The position numbers and the translations under genes were made by a program. The notes under the pieces are model-generated. The model was not told the DNA's origin. It worked only from the letters and a program-made list of their open reading frames with translations, and searched no databases. Below are positions 1 to 5,511 of a DNA stretch of 12,120 nt, piece after piece. Position 1 is the first letter of the stretch; each line of letters opens with the position of its first letter. Source of the stretch: Candidatus Sulfotelmatobacter sp. (GTDB lineage Bacteria; Acidobacteriota; Terriglobia; Terriglobales; Acidobacteriaceae); contig JASHRB010000309.1 of the NCBI GenBank assembly GCA_030037575.1, forward strand, positions 1 through 12,120, written 5' to 3'.

Positions 1-458
1 GTGGAGAGAGTTGGAGCGGATGGAAGAATGTCCTGAAAAATTTCGGCCCGCACACGCACGCCGGTTCCCGCCATTTGCATGATCGCACGGAATGTTCCCA
101 TGCGGAGCCCGGCGAGCAAAGACATGCCGACCATGCCTTCCTTGCCGATGATGCCGACTTCGACGCTGCGGCCGTCGCGGCTGAGCGCCACTAACGAGGT
201 CATGCCAGCATTCAAGAAATAAGTGAATTCGATTTTCTGGGTGGGCTCCTCGAGGATTTCGTATTGCGGCAAGTCGACCGGCTCGAGGTGAGGGCGGAAC
301 AGGTTGTATTCCTTATCGGGCAACGAACATAAGATCACGTTGCTGACCGCTTTTCCGTTGGCGTTGGAGCGCGTACACCCCCGCACCGGAGCGAACTTAT
401 TGAATGTTCCTTTTGTGAATTTTTTGGCGATGACGTCTTCCTTCACCAAGCTGTTCAT
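1..458 (-). CDS. Crp/Fnr-type cyclic-nucleotide-binding regulator (N-terminal part, cut by left edge)
   Basis: An uninterrupted minus-strand frame runs from the ATG at 458 to the window edge, giving 152 residues with no stop. From about residue 41 it reads as the cyclic-nucleotide-binding (cupin-like) domain of Crp/Fnr proteins. Residues 41-60 (VILCSLPDKEY, then FRPHLEPVDL) form the opening helix and first strand. FTYFLNAGMTSLV (78-90) and the glycine-rich GIIGKEGMVGMSL (102-114) are hallmarks of the short acidobacterial-type Crp/Fnr regulators. The DNA-binding helix-turn-helix expected at the C-terminus lies beyond the edge, so the regulator role is inferred. The start is uncertain: no clear ribosome binding site precedes 458, residues 1-40 look atypical, and a GTG at 338 would begin right at the conserved region. 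The ligand cannot be told from the fragment. Confidence 0.8.
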   Translation of the reverse strand, partial: MNSLVKEDVIAKKFTKGTFNKFAPVRGCTRSNANGKAVSNVILCSLPDKEYNLFRPHLEPVDLPQYEILEEPTQKIEFTYFLNAGMTSLVALSRDGRSVEVGIIGKEGMVGMSLLAGLRMGTFRAIMQMAGTGVRVRAEIFQDILPSAPTLS

Positions 459-599
459 GCAAATTTGGATGCACGGCGCACACTCGATCTCCTGCAGGGA
501 AATCGGCAGTTTTCACCTAATCGTCACCCATTTTGCCTCGCATATTAGGGGAGAAACTTTGGAGAAAACCTTCGTGTTTCCGGTAAAGAAATCCAAGCC

Positions 600-715
600 G
601 TGGGCCCCTTTGCGTCTTCTCAGTCCGAGCAAAACGAGAGGCCGAGGTTCTTGCCGGCGGCAGCAAGAACCCAGATCCCGCGCTTGGCTCGGAATGACAG
701 AAAGAGCCTACTAAC
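600..715 (+). repeat. Dispersed GC-rich repeat, copy A, with hairpin
   Basis: This non-coding stretch fills the gap between the Crp/Fnr-like gene and the 53-aa gene (459-774). It ends in CGCTTGGCTCGGAATGACAG, the signature of a degenerate repeat seen five more times in the window. It contains a perfect 9-bp hairpin: GGTTCTTGC at 646-654 pairs with GCAAGAACC at 663-671 around an 8-nt loop. ORFs on both strands here have the low-complexity composition typical of translated repeats, so they are not called as genes. Nothing else recognisable lies between 459 and 600. Confidence 0.6.
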
Positions 716-774
716 CTGTGTCCAACCAAACTTGCTTTCCACAAGACCCGACCACGCAAGACCATGAAATCCGG

Positions 775-936
775 CTAAGCTTCGTTGTGTTCAGGGACAT
801 CGTTGCGAAGATTTTGGTCATTGGCTGACAGAACGCGGTTTAATTCCTCAACTAGGTCCCGGAATTTCTGTTGATTCTGCTCGGCGGCAATGCGCAAGCA
901 GAGATCGTGAATAACATCGCTCTTAGCCTTTTCCAT
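775..936 (-). CDS. Small helical hypothetical protein (53 aa)
   Basis: ATG at 936 to TAG at 775-777. The 53-residue product begins MEKAKSDVIHDLCLRIAAEQ and continues with an amphipathic helix (KFRDLVEELNRVLSAN, residues 24-39) and a polar acidic tail. It has no membrane segment or signal peptide and is rich in E, N, L and Q, as expected for a soluble two-helix protein. It resembles the neighbouring 80-aa product upstream: both have an I-x-x-LC core, a short AA-rich turn and an EL-x-x-L helix. I know similar short hypothetical proteins from acidobacterial genomes, but no function is established. The ribosome binding site is weak (TTTCACC before the ATG). The gene lies 56 bp downstream of the 80-aa gene on the same strand, so cotranscription is likely. 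Confidence 0.6.
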   Translation of the reverse strand: MEKAKSDVIHDLCLRIAAEQNQQKFRDLVEELNRVLSANDQNLRNDVPEHNEA

Positions 937-992
937 GGTGAAAGCAGAATTGTTACAACATTCGGGTTTTGCAGTATGTTCGCTGTCGAACG

Positions 993-1235
993 CTAACCGC
1001 GGTGGCGGCGCTCAAGGTTAGGGCGAGCGTCGGCCAATTGGCGGACGCGCCGGGTGTGGTCGCACAGGGCGGCGGTGAGTTTTTGGAGGATGGAGTTGAG
1101 TTCGGCGGGGTCGGCGGCAGCTACCGCATCGGCGCAGAGTTTGCGAATGCGGTCTTCCAGGCGGCGCGCCCGGGAATAGTCGCTGAGGCAACTGCTTAGC
1201 AGCGGGCTGAGGACGGACCGGGGACTATTCATCAC
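993..1235 (-). CDS. Small helical hypothetical protein (80 aa)
   Basis: The frame starts at GTG 1235, immediately followed by an in-frame ATG at 1232, and ends with TAG at 993-995. After a basic, serine-rich N-terminus, residues 24-65 form a predicted helical hairpin with RLEDRIRKLCADAVAAAD, then LNSILQKLTAAL, then CDHTRRVRQLA. The pattern (RIR-x-LC, AA-x-D-x-x-EL, L-x-AL-x-x-H) is one I associate with short uncharacterised acidobacterial proteins. It contains two cysteines in the helical core (LCADA and ALCDH). There is no signal peptide or membrane segment. It probably precedes the 53-aa gene in one transcript. Its function is unknown. The opposing plus-strand ORF is a shadow with no protein-like features. 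Confidence 0.65.
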   Translation of the reverse strand: MMNSPRSVLSPLLSSCLSDYSRARRLEDRIRKLCADAVAAADPAELNSILQKLTAALCDHTRRVRQLADARPNLERRHRG

Positions 1236-1389
1236 TTTAGCTTATGGGCTCTACGCTTCCGATTCGCGCTGGGCCAACCTTTGAGTCTCTGCACAGACCG
1301 CGCGGGGAACAATCGGGGGAAGACTGTAGGGGTAGCGGTGAGGTGCGCCTCACAGTGATTACGCTAGTGATGCCTACGCGTATGTGGGA

Positions 1390-1536
1390 TCATCGTAGGG
1401 CGCCGTACCCTTCCCTTTTGCCTTCGAGAAAAAGAACGGTTCCCAGCGACTCCTGTGAGGGATGTTCGTAGCCATAGGTGAAACCGAGATTGTCCGTATT
1501 CGGACAGCCTTCGACGGTACCGCAAGAGCAAGTCAT
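1390..1536 (-). CDS. Small Cys-rich ORF, or frameshifted C-terminal half of the upstream ORF
   Basis: ATG at 1536 to TGA at 1390-1392, 48 aa, starting MTCSCGTVEGCPNTDNLGF and ending in a polar tail (FLEGKREGYGALR). Its ATG overlaps the TGA of the upstream ORF as ATGA, the usual arrangement for translational coupling. The frame is also open upstream of the ATG for about 30 codons (reading EIAIVPGRILPYPG just before it). A single indel near 1590-1650 would therefore join it to the signal-peptide-like ORF to give one secreted protein of about 100 aa with a C-x-C-x(5)-C motif. Composition looks coding, but I do not recognise the family. Which of the two readings is correct cannot be decided from this copy alone. 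Confidence 0.4.
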   Translation of the reverse strand: MTCSCGTVEGCPNTDNLGFTYGYEHPSQESLGTVLFLEGKREGYGALR

Positions 1537-1700
1537 GCCGGGATAAGGCAATATCCTGCCGGGCACGATCGCAATTTCACGATTGAGCTGCTGTTGATGA
1601 CACCGAGTGGGAGGGGAGCGCGCCGGCCAAGCGCGGCAACCACAAGCAATGCAGTCATGGCAAAAGCCCCGCTCAATAAGAGAAATAGCCGATTTCGCAT
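1533..1700 (-). CDS. Small ORF with signal-peptide-like N-terminus
   Basis: From the ATG at 1700 to the TGA at 1533-1535 the 55-aa product begins MRNRLFLLLSGAFAMTALLV: a short basic n-region, a hydrophobic core of about 20 residues (5-23), then GRRAPLP. This looks like a signal peptide or an N-terminal membrane anchor. The mature part (INSSSIVKLRSCPAGYCLIPA) is short. A longer form from a TTG at 1739 is possible, but residues before the basic stretch add nothing sensible. No clear ribosome binding site precedes either start. The downstream ORF overlaps by 4 bp in another frame, which suggests either coupling or a broken gene. Function unknown. Confidence 0.4.
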   Translation of the reverse strand: MRNRLFLLLSGAFAMTALLVVAALGRRAPLPLGVINSSSIVKLRSCPAGYCLIPA

Positions 1701-1824
1701 GACAAGATTGTCTATCACTTTCACGGTAACGGAAAGCAAGAAACCGGCGGAGATTTCGGACCCAGAGGGTCGTAAGGCCTTTTAGCCCGCAAGGATGAGA
1801 CTGGGCTACGCTAGCTTCCTTCCT

Positions 1825-1965
1825 AACGCTGTTCAGGGTGGGCAGGAATTCTTCGGCTCGCCCGCGCTTGCGCTCGCTTAGAATGACGCCTGCTCGGGAT
1901 TCGCTTATTCGCTTCCGCCGCGGCGCTGAAAACGCTGCGCTGCCGAAGGCCGCGTTCTCACCATA
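1825..1965 (+). repeat. Dispersed GC-rich repeat, copy B
   Basis: The core, around 1840-1893 (GCTCGCCCGCGCTTGCGCTC followed by GCTTAGAATGACGCCTG), matches copy E near 11780-11835 in order and ending. It continues into an imperfect inverted repeat, GAAAACGC (1928-1935) against GCGTTCTC (1952-1959). Both strands are closed or low-complexity here. It is part of the gene-free stretch 1740-2352. Confidence 0.5.
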
Positions 1966-2044
1966 GCAAAAACCGCGAGGGTGTGGCTACCTATGGCGGA
2001 TGCGGAAGTGGTTCCTCCCGGACTGGTGGTCGCTTACACCTGAG

Positions 2045-2346
2045 TTATGCACACTTGAGACCGTTCTGAGATGAGAGCGGCCGACGTTTCCGTGAGGCCC
2101 AATGATGTACGCCAGCAAGTCATTGAAAATACAGGACAATCTGTGCATAGAATTTTATGCACAAAAGTGTGAACGAGATAGCATACGCGAAAGGCGCATT
2201 TTTATTGGGTTTCCCGATAAGTTCGCAAAACCGGCATTCTATGCGGGTCTCGTGAGCCTTGATTTTACTGGAGATAACCGCCGTGGTGCCCCTCAACGTT
2301 CAAATCAGTGCAGTGATTGCTACTCAACTCAGAAAAGCGTGCATAA
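2045..2346. promoter_or_regulatory. Cluster of DnaA-box-like sites / operator-like palindrome
   Basis: TTATGCACA occurs at 2045-2053 and again at 2155-2163. Both are exact matches to the relaxed DnaA-box consensus TTWTNCACA. An 8-of-9 inverted copy lies at 2142-2150 and another at 2338-2346 (CGTGCATAA on the plus strand). The middle pair forms a perfect inverted repeat, TGTGCATA (2142-2149), 6 nt, TATGCACA (2156-2163). The surrounding 2100-2300 bases look AT-richer than the flanks. No gene is supported in 1740-2352: the 86-residue plus-strand frame at 2102-2362 is unlike a protein and runs into the 3' end of the DUF2252 gene. The cluster could be DnaA binding sites or the operator of an unknown regulator. 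Confidence 0.4.
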
Positions 2347-2352
2347 GTCAGG

Positions 2353-3453
2353 TTACACGTAGCTTTTTTTCTTCCAAAAATCCCAGTCTTCGCGAACGAC
2401 TTTAAGCATGGCCTCGGCGGCGTGGTGCAGCCACTTGGGTTTCTGCTTGCTCAGGTGATGGAGGATCGATTTGCGGGCCAAGGGTGTGCCGAGATGGATG
2501 TTGGCAGTTTCCCATCCCATGGCGTGGAGCAGGCGAAGTTCGGTATCGGGGCGGCGCAAGGAAGCGAGTTCGATACGCGAGCAGTGCGGGCCGAGACGGC
2601 GAACGATCCAGCGGCCGCGAAGCTGAACGAAGGGATCGGGACAACGAACGGCGCGGTTGATGATGGTTTGGTAAAGAATTTCGGCTGGGCCGGGATCTTT
2701 GGGGGCTTGGAGGCTTTCAGCCCAGCAAGCGGAGGATGGAACGAGAGCTTTGGCTTCACGGGCGATGCGCCCCCCGTGCCAATCGGCAATGGCAACGTAG
2801 CGGGCGTGTCCAAGACTGCCGAGTCCGGCGGTGCGGTGGGCGAGGCGATACCGGATGCCCGAACCGGGCATGAGATGTTCGATGGCGTCGATGGCGCTGA
2901 TGGGAGCTTCAGACTTGAGCGTAGGAAGCGAATCCATGCGCTCCCAGAAATGGACGGGATCGCGCAGCTCGCCTTCGGCGATGCCGCGCAGCCACTTGTG
3001 CTTCTCGCCCAAGACGAAGGCTTGGCCCTTTTTGTTGAGGCATTCGCGATAGCCTTCGAGGAGTGTAACGCAGATATCTTCCCGCTTAACGGGAAGGCCT
3101 CCGGCTTCGACCGCGAGGTGCGCGCTGACGGCGAGGCGGACGAGATCGATGGTGTAGGCCATGGGCCAGGCTTCGTCGAAGTCGTTGACGCCCCAGATGA
3201 GGCGGCCCTCGATGTCGCGCCAGGTGCCGAAATTCTCGACGTGAAGGTCGCCAACGGCGAGAACTTTTGGAGCTTGGGCAAGATCGGCACAGATTTCAGG
3301 CCAGAGCTGCACCCAGCGGTAGTGGGTGGCGCGGAAGAAGGGAAAGATTTCCGCCTTCATGCGCTGGTGCTTGAGGCGGAGATCTTTTTTGTCGAGACGG
3401 GTGCGCTGCCCGAGCCATAGTTCGAATTCGCGCGTGGCTTTAACGACGTTCAT
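2353..3453 (-). CDS. DUF2252 family protein
   Basis: A 366-aa cytoplasmic protein with no signal peptide or membrane segment. Family signatures are FPFFRATHY (37-45), AVGDLHVENFGTW (66-78) and WGVNDFDEAWP (87-97), followed by a helical region with the conserved DLVRLA-type helix (103-108). These motifs define DUF2252 (COG4320). The GD-x-H-x-EN and NDFDEA elements resemble the catalytic and metal-binding loops of aminoglycoside-phosphotransferase/kinase-like folds. A phosphotransferase role is therefore an inference; the family is uncharacterised. Many family members are somewhat longer (400-450 aa), but both ends look natural here. The start at 3453 has only a weak ribosome binding site. The gene stands alone, with a 12-bp palindrome just upstream. 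A 332-residue plus-strand ORF over it is an antisense shadow. Confidence 0.85.
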   Translation of the reverse strand: MNVVKATREFELWLGQRTRLDKKDLRLKHQRMKAEIFPFFRATHYRWVQLWPEICADLAQAPKVLAVGDLHVENFGTWRDIEGRLIWGVNDFDEAWPMAYTIDLVRLAVSAHLAVEAGGLPVKREDICVTLLEGYRECLNKKGQAFVLGEKHKWLRGIAEGELRDPVHFWERMDSLPTLKSEAPISAIDAIEHLMPGSGIRYRLAHRTAGLGSLGHARYVAIADWHGGRIAREAKALVPSSACWAESLQAPKDPGPAEILYQTIINRAVRCPDPFVQLRGRWIVRRLGPHCSRIELASLRRPDTELRLLHAMGWETANIHLGTPLARKSILHHLSKQKPKWLHHAAEAMLKVVREDWDFWKKKSYV

Positions 3454-3488
3454 GCGGGCAACGATAGAGGCGGGAAGAATGGGAAGTC

Positions 3489-3500
3489 AAACCGCGGTTT
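3489..3500. promoter_or_regulatory. Perfect 12-bp palindrome upstream of the DUF2252 gene
   Basis: AAACCGCGGTTT is fully self-complementary and ends 36 bp before the DUF2252 start codon (3453, minus strand). It could be an operator half or dimer site. No regulator is identified, and a 12-bp palindrome can occur by chance. Confidence 0.25.
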
Positions 3501-3534
3501 TGTGACCAGGGCCAATGCGGCGCGGCGGGTTCAA

Positions 3535-3829
3535 CTATTTTGCGGCGAGCGGTGTAAACCCGGCCCAATCTTGATCCAGCCGCACCCAATAGCGATCGTG
3601 CGGGGGGTGGGAACACAGCGGCGTGCTGCTGCTGCAGCGCGTGCAGTTTGTCAGAGAGGCACGTGATGGCGGGAGCTATGCCGGCAAGCAGAGGAATTCG
3701 AGGCGGAAATTCACACCTATGACCGAAGGAGGGCCGGCAGCGACGTGGAAAACGTCATGCACATGCGTGACGGCGGTCACCGCAGAGAAAACGCTGGCGT
3801 GTCACAATATGGGCAATAGGACCAGTCTT
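3535..3829 (-). pseudogene. Decayed coding tail truncated next to the IS630 element
   Basis: Between the DUF2252 gene and the IS, the minus strand carries protein-like text in two different frames. One frame ends with HDRYWVRLDQDWAGFTPL followed by AAK and TAG at 3535-3537. The other, upstream, reads LLAGIAPAITCLSDKLHAL and on. The frames meet near a run of six C residues (about 3601-3607), where an indel would join them. The upstream frame meets a stop at about 3753. I read this as a remnant of a gene whose beginning is lost, possibly by insertion of the neighbouring element. The family is not recognised, and it may instead be non-coding. The plus-strand ORF at 3623-3862 looks no better. Confidence 0.25.
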
Positions 3830-3833
3830 ACTA

Positions 3834-3861
3834 GTATTGATTCCTTAATAATGTACCAATA
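3834..3861 (+). repeat. Left terminal inverted repeat of the IS630 element
   Basis: Reads inward GT, a short variable stretch, TGATTCC, two bases, AATAAT, then CAATA. It mirrors 5056-5085 apart from a 2-bp length difference near the tip and a few mismatches. Confidence 0.6.
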
Positions 3862-3866
3862 AGACT

Positions 3867-5003
3867 CTAAACAACCGAAAGCGTTTCCAGCTTGTACTTC
3901 CAGCGGAAGACGACCGGTTCTTCATTGACCTCGCACAGGTACATTTCGAGGCGGGTTTTTAGCTCCTTCTTGGACTTCACCCGGATCCCGCGCAGCAAAG
4001 TTCGCGCCATTTTCCCGAAGAAAGACTCGATCAGGTTCAGCCAAGAACCATGCGTGGGCGTGAAGATAAATTCGAAGCGGTTGGGCACGGTGGCCAGAAA
4101 GATCCGGGTCTCTCGAGAGACATGCGCGGAGTGGTTGTCCAGGACCAGGCGAATACGAGCGTCCGACGGATAATGAACGTCGGCCAGGCGCAGGAATTCG
4201 ATGAATTCCGCACTGCGATGGCGGTCCCGCACCAACCCCAACACCTCTGCGCTCCACAGATCAATGCCCGCCAACAAGGACAGCGTGCCGTGGCGCACGT
4301 ACTCGTGATCGCGGCCCACCCTCTGGTGCCTGCCGGGCACCGGCGGCAGGTCTCGAGCCGTGTTCTCCAAGGCCTGAATTCCCAGCTTCTCGTCGTAGGA
4401 GAGCACCGCCGTCAACTCCGCCGGAACGCCCGCTTTGTGCCAGAGCTCCACTTGCCGGTATACGTGCAGCACTTGCTTCATCTTGGTGTCGAACTCGGCG
4501 TCACGCCGCCCGAGAGAGTACTCAATCTTGTGCGGTTGCACGGGCTGAGCGCTCAGAATCTTAGACACGGTTCCGCGCGCCAAATGCTGCAAGCTCGGAT
4601 GTCCGGCGGCGACACCATGCTTGCGTACATGCTTGGCCAACAGGCGCGTCGTCCACAATTCCTGCGCGTAGCCCAGATGCTTCGGTTTTTGGCGGGCTAA
4701 AGCCACCACCCAGGCCCGTGCTTCGGCACTCAAAACCGGGCGCCGGCCTCGTCCCGGCAGGTCTTGCAGCGCTCCGCGTACTCCCAATTCGAGAGCTTTG
4801 GCAATGCAGCGTTCGACGCGCGGACGGTTGGTTCGCAACGCGGCGGCAATTCCGGAAACCGTCTCGCCCTGGTAATAGCGCAGCAGAATCTCCGCCCGCT
4901 CCACTCGCCCGGCAGCTTCCGAGCGCGACTGCGACCATTGTCGCAGCCACGTCACCTCTACTTGGGGCAATTTCAGTTTCGACCGTCTACTGACGAAGGG
5001 CAT
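3867..5003 (-). CDS. IS630-family transposase (DDE)
   Basis: A 378-aa protein when started at the ATG at 5003. Residues 30-90 carry a helix-turn-helix region (GETVSGIAAALRTNRPRVER, 46-65), followed by a winged-helix-like linker. The catalytic DDE/RNase H-like domain shows the first Asp in LSYDEKLG (D204), the second in RLVLDNHSAH (D289) and the Glu in WLNLIESFFG (E326), with the THGSWLNLIE signature of IS630. The frame is open further upstream to a TTG at 5048. However, GGGAGG at 5012-5017 lies 8 nt before the 5003 ATG and only 2 nt before another ATG at 5009, so 5003 is preferred. All catalytic residues are present and no frameshift is seen, so the element could be active. It cuts and joins the IS ends at TA targets. 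Confidence 0.92.
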   Translation of the reverse strand: MPFVSRRSKLKLPQVEVTWLRQWSQSRSEAAGRVERAEILLRYYQGETVSGIAAALRTNRPRVERCIAKALELGVRGALQDLPGRGRRPVLSAEARAWVVALARQKPKHLGYAQELWTTRLLAKHVRKHGVAAGHPSLQHLARGTVSKILSAQPVQPHKIEYSLGRRDAEFDTKMKQVLHVYRQVELWHKAGVPAELTAVLSYDEKLGIQALENTARDLPPVPGRHQRVGRDHEYVRHGTLSLLAGIDLWSAEVLGLVRDRHRSAEFIEFLRLADVHYPSDARIRLVLDNHSAHVSRETRIFLATVPNRFEFIFTPTHGSWLNLIESFFGKMARTLLRGIRVKSKKELKTRLEMYLCEVNEEPVVFRWKYKLETLSVV

Positions 5004-5055
5004 GGCCATGACCTCCCAAGAATGGGATGTCATAAGCCTACACCACAACTGATGG

Positions 5056-5085
5056 TATTGATATATTATTTTGGAATCACACCAC
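5056..5085 (-). repeat. Right terminal inverted repeat of the IS630 element
   Basis: Read inward on the minus strand: GTGGTGTGATTCC, AA, AATAAT, ATAT, CAATA. It pairs with 3834-3861. The transposase start codon lies about 50 bp inside it. Confidence 0.6.
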
Positions 5086-5154
5086 TAGTTGAGATAGCCC
5101 GGTCCCGACCCATAACCCCAGACGGCGGGGACCGAGCGCGCTACTCAACTTGAC

Positions 5155-5218
5155 AAAAAGTGGAGCTTGACGAGATCCCTCGGTCGTTGCCAAGAAGGCG
5201 AGTGTTCGGGATGATGCT
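5155..5218 (-). repeat. Dispersed GC-rich repeat, copy F
   Basis: The stretch GAGATCCCTCGGTCGTTGCC to TTCGGGATGATGC matches the same family as the other copies (GATCC-x-CGG-T-CG, then a spacer, then CGGGATGA). It lies between the IS right end and the control region of the membrane protein gene. No gene is supported in 5090-5373; the minus-strand ORF at 5077-5310 is repeat translation. Confidence 0.45.
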
Positions 5219-5234
5219 GCACCTCCGCTAGTTT

Positions 5235-5271
5235 GTGTCCTTCCTGACACGGTGTGTCGTTGGCGACACAC
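5235..5271. promoter_or_regulatory. Two tandem TGTC-N6-GACA palindromes (likely activator binding sites)
   Basis: TGTC (5236-5239) pairs with GACA (5246-5249), and TGTC (5255-5258) pairs with GACA (5265-5268). The second extends to a perfect 8-bp arm, GTGTGTCG (5252-5259) with CGACACAC (5264-5271). The two centres are 19 bp apart, close to two helical turns. They lie about 80-112 bp upstream of the start predicted from the sigma-54-like promoter at 5322-5337, the usual position of enhancer-binding sites for NtrC-family activators. The activator encoded at 7855-9273 is the obvious candidate, but this is an inference. Confidence 0.5.
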
Positions 5272-5321
5272 GATCGAGACCGGGTTCACAACTAAGCATT
5301 GCTCCTGCAATGCGTCTGGAT

Positions 5322-5337
5322 TGGTGTGGGGGGTGCA
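5322..5337 (+). promoter_or_regulatory. Candidate sigma-54 (-24/-12) promoter
   Basis: TGGTGTGGGGGGTGCA has the two invariant dinucleotides at the correct spacing: GG at 5323-5324 (-24) and GC at 5335-5336 (-12), ten bases apart, in TGG and TGCA contexts. The CAC following the -24 GG is not conserved and the spacer is unusually G-rich, so the match is moderate. It lies about 40 bp before the start codon of the small membrane protein and downstream of the paired palindromes. Confidence 0.45.
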
Positions 5338-5373
5338 GTGTGTTCAATCGCTGTCGCAACGCGGGAGGGAGTT

Positions 5374-5511
5374 ATGCAGTTGGCGATCACATTCATTGCG
5401 GTGGTGGCGGGCCTGATTCTTTCGTTGGCGGTAGCGCTGGTGACAGAAGAACTGATCTTTGGGCAGATCATGCGGACGTTCTTTCATCGGCAGACGATGA
5501 GCCACAAGTAG
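5374..5511 (+). CDS. Single-pass membrane micro-protein (45 aa)
   Basis: ATG at 5374 to TAG at 5509-5511. A strong ribosome binding site, GGGAGG at 5363-5368, lies 5 nt before the start and decides it over the in-frame ATG-less extension upstream. The product starts MQLAITFIAVVAGLILSLAV: one transmembrane helix (about 3-23), then EELIFGQIMRTFFHR and a polar end (QTMSHK). By the positive-inside rule the basic C-terminal part is probably cytoplasmic. I recall similar short membrane proteins from acidobacterial genomes, without a known role. Its position directly behind the sigma-54-like promoter and ahead of the sensor kinase suggests it may be a target or accessory of that two-component system. 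It has no cysteine and no enzymatic motif. Confidence 0.7.
   Translation: MQLAITFIAVVAGLILSLAVALVTEELIFGQIMRTFFHRQTMSHK

Larger units (their letters stand above)
3834..5085 (-). mobile_element. IS630-family insertion sequence, apparently complete
   Basis: One transposase gene fills the element. The ends carry imperfect inverted repeats: the left starts GTATTGATTCC at 3834 and the right, read inward on the minus strand from 5085, starts GTGGTGTGATTCC. Both continue with AATAAT and then CAATA. TA dinucleotides at 3832-3833 and 5086-5087 flank the repeats, as expected for the TA target duplication of IS630/Tc1-type elements, and both sit inside ACTAGT. The exact ends are inferred from this symmetry. 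The element has no passenger gene. Confidence 0.75.

Noticed and set aside
304..765. ORFs on both strands between the Crp/Fnr-like gene and the 53-aa gene
   Set aside because: They translate the regulator antisense or dispersed-repeat copy A, and show typical repeat text rather than protein features.
1244..1785. Two plus-strand ORFs (75 and 107 aa)
   Set aside because: They are antisense to the minus-strand overlapping ORF pair or have no coding character; low-complexity R/P/S composition.
2102..2362. 86-residue plus-strand ORF
   Set aside because: It lies in AT-richer DNA over the TTATGCACA cluster, has no ribosome binding site or protein-like pattern, and runs into the 3' end of the DUF2252 gene.
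2422..3420. 332-residue plus-strand ORF opposite the DUF2252 gene
   Set aside because: It is an antisense shadow caused by GC-rich third positions. The minus strand carries the recognisable DUF2252 motifs, and this ORF has none.
3623..3862. 79-residue plus-strand ORF
   Set aside because: It crosses the left end of the IS630 element and has no ribosome binding site or recognisable motif.
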